From positions 1-6,437 of the forward strand of contig JAEYQQ010000115.1 in assembly GCA_023409955.1 (NCBI GenBank): a stretch of DNA of 6,437 bases, read 5' to 3'. A program made the translations under genes and the position numbers. Under the pieces are notes generated by a model that did no database searches, was not told the DNA's origin, and saw only the letters and a program-made list of their open reading frames with translations. Below are positions 5,651-6,437 of this stretch, piece by piece. This DNA is from Bacillota bacterium (GTDB lineage Bacteria > Bacillota > Clostridia > Christensenellales > Aristaeellaceae). Every line of letters begins with the position of its first letter. The stretch's first letter is position 1.

Positions 5651-5663
5651 CTGGTATACAAGT
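5650..5663. promoter_or_regulatory. GntR/FadR-type operator candidate at the uxuA promoter
   Basis: ACTGGTATACAAGT is a 14-bp palindrome with one mismatched pair (ACT-N-GTATAC-N-AGT). GT...AC cores flanked by T and A are typical of FadR-subfamily GntR operators. It abuts the -35 box of the uxuA promoter, sharing one base. The GntR-FCD gene of the same operon is the natural candidate to bind it, which would make the operon autoregulated. Confidence 0.6.
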
Positions 5664-5870
5664 TAAAACTTATTGCAGATACATTATGAACATTACAACC
5701 TGTTATCAGATGATTCTCAAATCATCCAGGGTGCCAAGATAGGTACATGTTTTGCTAAATCCTGGTACCAGTGTGCTGCCGAGGCAATCACCATTGAAAT
5801 ATATAAAATGACAGAATGTAAGTGGTTTGTCCGGTGCATCAAAGCCTGTTGGAAGGCTATTGAGCTGACA
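5664..5870. other. Non-coding spacer with two small palindromes
   Basis: I see no gene between the uxuA operator and the terminator of the collagen-like gene; the short open frames here have no ribosome site and no protein-like composition. It contains the inverted repeat GATGATT-CTCA-AATCATC (5709-5726) and the perfect 10-bp palindrome CTGGTACCAG (5762-5771). The latter shares the CTGGTA half-site of the operator at 5650-5663 and might be an auxiliary GntR site about 110 bp upstream. Confidence 0.4.
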
Positions 5871-5902
5871 TAAAAACGGGAACGGCATAGCGCCGTTCCC
5901 GT
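5871..5902 (-). terminator. Rho-independent terminator of the collagen-like gene
   Basis: A perfect 11-bp stem (ACGGGAACGGC, 5876-5886, with GCCGTTCCCGT, 5892-5902) and a 5-nt loop is followed on the minus strand by TTTTTA (plus-strand 5871-5876, sharing one base with the stem). It begins 22 nt after the stop codon at 5925 and insulates uxuA from this gene. Confidence 0.93.
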
Positions 5903-5924
5903 AAGACTTAGGATCAAGAAGAAA

Positions 5925-6437
5925 TTATGGGATGGTCAGGAATATGGTTACTGCCACGCCGGCGCTCAATGCACCAACGCCACTGCTCGTTGTAATTTGC
6001 ACGGATACAAGGGCGCCTTGGGAGACGGCAGAGCTTCCGGAGGCGATTGCCAAACAGTTTGGGTCTTCCTCTGTGTTGGGGCCCGTAACGGTGGCGCTGA
6101 TGCCTGTGTTTGTTGGATCTTCCCATGCACAAGGACTGGTAAAAATGGTTGCAGTTACCGTTTGACCATCTTGCAACGGGTTATCCCTGATATTCAGGAC
6201 CAAACCAACAATGGTGGCGTTTGTAGGCAAGGTAACGGTGCTTCTGTCAAACTGAGAAGCGGATGAAGAAGTTCCAAGCCCAACCCAGCCTTCAGAACTG
6301 ATGGATTGGTCTGTTGCCAAATAGATGGTGGTCGCACCTGGACCGACATTTCCGGTGGGTCCGGTGGGTCCGGTATCACCAGTAGGCCCGGTGAGTCCTG
6401 TAGGTCCGGTGGGTCCGGTGGGTCCGGTGGGTCCGGT
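5925..6437 (-). CDS. 3' part of a collagen-like spore-surface protein with BclB-like C-terminal domain
   Basis: An open minus-strand frame enters from the right edge and ends at a TAA (5925-5927), giving the last 170 residues. The first 34 or so are collagen-like Gly-X-Y triplets, almost all GPT (with GLT, GDT, GNV and GPG), then ATTIY. A C-terminal domain of about 130 residues begins near 6320. It is rich in Ser, Thr, Val and Ala with alternating hydrophobics (STVTLPTNATIVGLVLNI, GQTVTATIFTSPC, GALVSVQITTSSGVGAL, AGVAVTIFLTIP). This pattern fits the beta-rich trimeric tip of BclB-type exosporium proteins: spacer strand, VTATIFTSP strand, then a 'G..VSV.I' strand and an AGVAVTI end. In such proteins the GXT stalk, often O-glycosylated on Thr, forms hair-like filaments on spores. 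Two cysteines (TSPC and DPNC) could form a disulfide. The true start and any anchoring N-terminus lie outside the window. The domain match is by pattern memory. Confidence 0.82.
   Translation of the reverse strand, partial: TGPTGPTGPTGPTGLTGPTGDTGPTGPTGNVGPGATTIYLATDQSISSEGWVGLGTSSSASQFDRSTVTLPTNATIVGLVLNIRDNPLQDGQTVTATIFTSPCAWEDPTNTGISATVTGPNTEEDPNCLAIASGSSAVSQGALVSVQITTSSGVGALSAGVAVTIFLTIP
6351..6437. repeat. Tandem 9-bp repeats encoding Gly-Pro-Thr triplets
   Basis: The plus-strand unit GGTCCGGTG and close variants repeat in phase with codons. Nearly identical copies run from 6402 to the right edge and again at 6351-6374, with diverged units (GLT, GDT) between. The near-identity of silent positions points to recent slippage or recombination, so stalk length probably varies between strains. 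The array continues beyond the window. Confidence 0.9.

Noticed and set aside
5673..5917. Short open frames on both strands between uxuA and the collagen-like gene
   Set aside because: They cross the collagen-gene terminator or lack ribosome sites and coding-like composition.

Overview
The window is about 6.4 kb of a low-to-mid GC bacterial chromosome. All seven recognisable genes lie on the minus strand, so in transcription order they read from the right edge to the left. It looks like a spore-forming member of the Clostridia (Firmicutes). The support is a collagen-like Gly-X-Thr protein with a spore-surface (BclB-like) C-terminal domain, strong AGGAGG-type ribosome sites, a short Firmicutes-type UxuA, a clostridial-type NifS with a 'SSKSAC' active-site loop paired with a TtcA-like enzyme, and classical hairpin-plus-T-run terminators. 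The genus cannot be read from the sequence.

Region 1 (right edge, 5871-6437) holds the 3' end of the collagen-like gene and its terminator. Region 2 (about 3658-5663) is a hexuronate unit: a promoter with a GntR/FadR-type operator candidate, uxuA (mannonate dehydratase), a strong intergenic hairpin, a GntR-FCD regulator gene and a terminator. The regulator probably senses a uronate intermediate and controls its own operon. Region 3 (about 1429-3618) is a sulfur-transfer unit: a good sigma-A promoter, a cysteine desulfurase gene and, overlapping it by 8 nt, a TtcA-family tRNA thiolation gene, then a terminator. The desulfurase probably supplies persulfide sulfur to the TtcA-like enzyme. Region 4 (about 523-1387) is a single-gene unit encoding a divergent uracil-DNA-glycosylase-superfamily protein. 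It has two possible promoters, one with an 18-bp perfect palindrome centred near the predicted transcription start. Region 5 (left edge, 1-293) is the 5' end of a minus-strand gene that runs out of the window. It reads as a conserved protein that I associate, from memory only, with large carbohydrate-related hypothetical proteins.

Each unit has its own promoter and terminator candidate, so the window is a row of small co-oriented transcription units rather than one operon. I see no RNA genes, CRISPR array, insertion sequence, attachment site or origin. I found no convincing new multi-gene system. The points most worth a second look are the palindromic operator candidates, the self-pairing uxuA ribosome site, the divergent UDG-like protein, and the co-translated desulfurase/thiolase pair.
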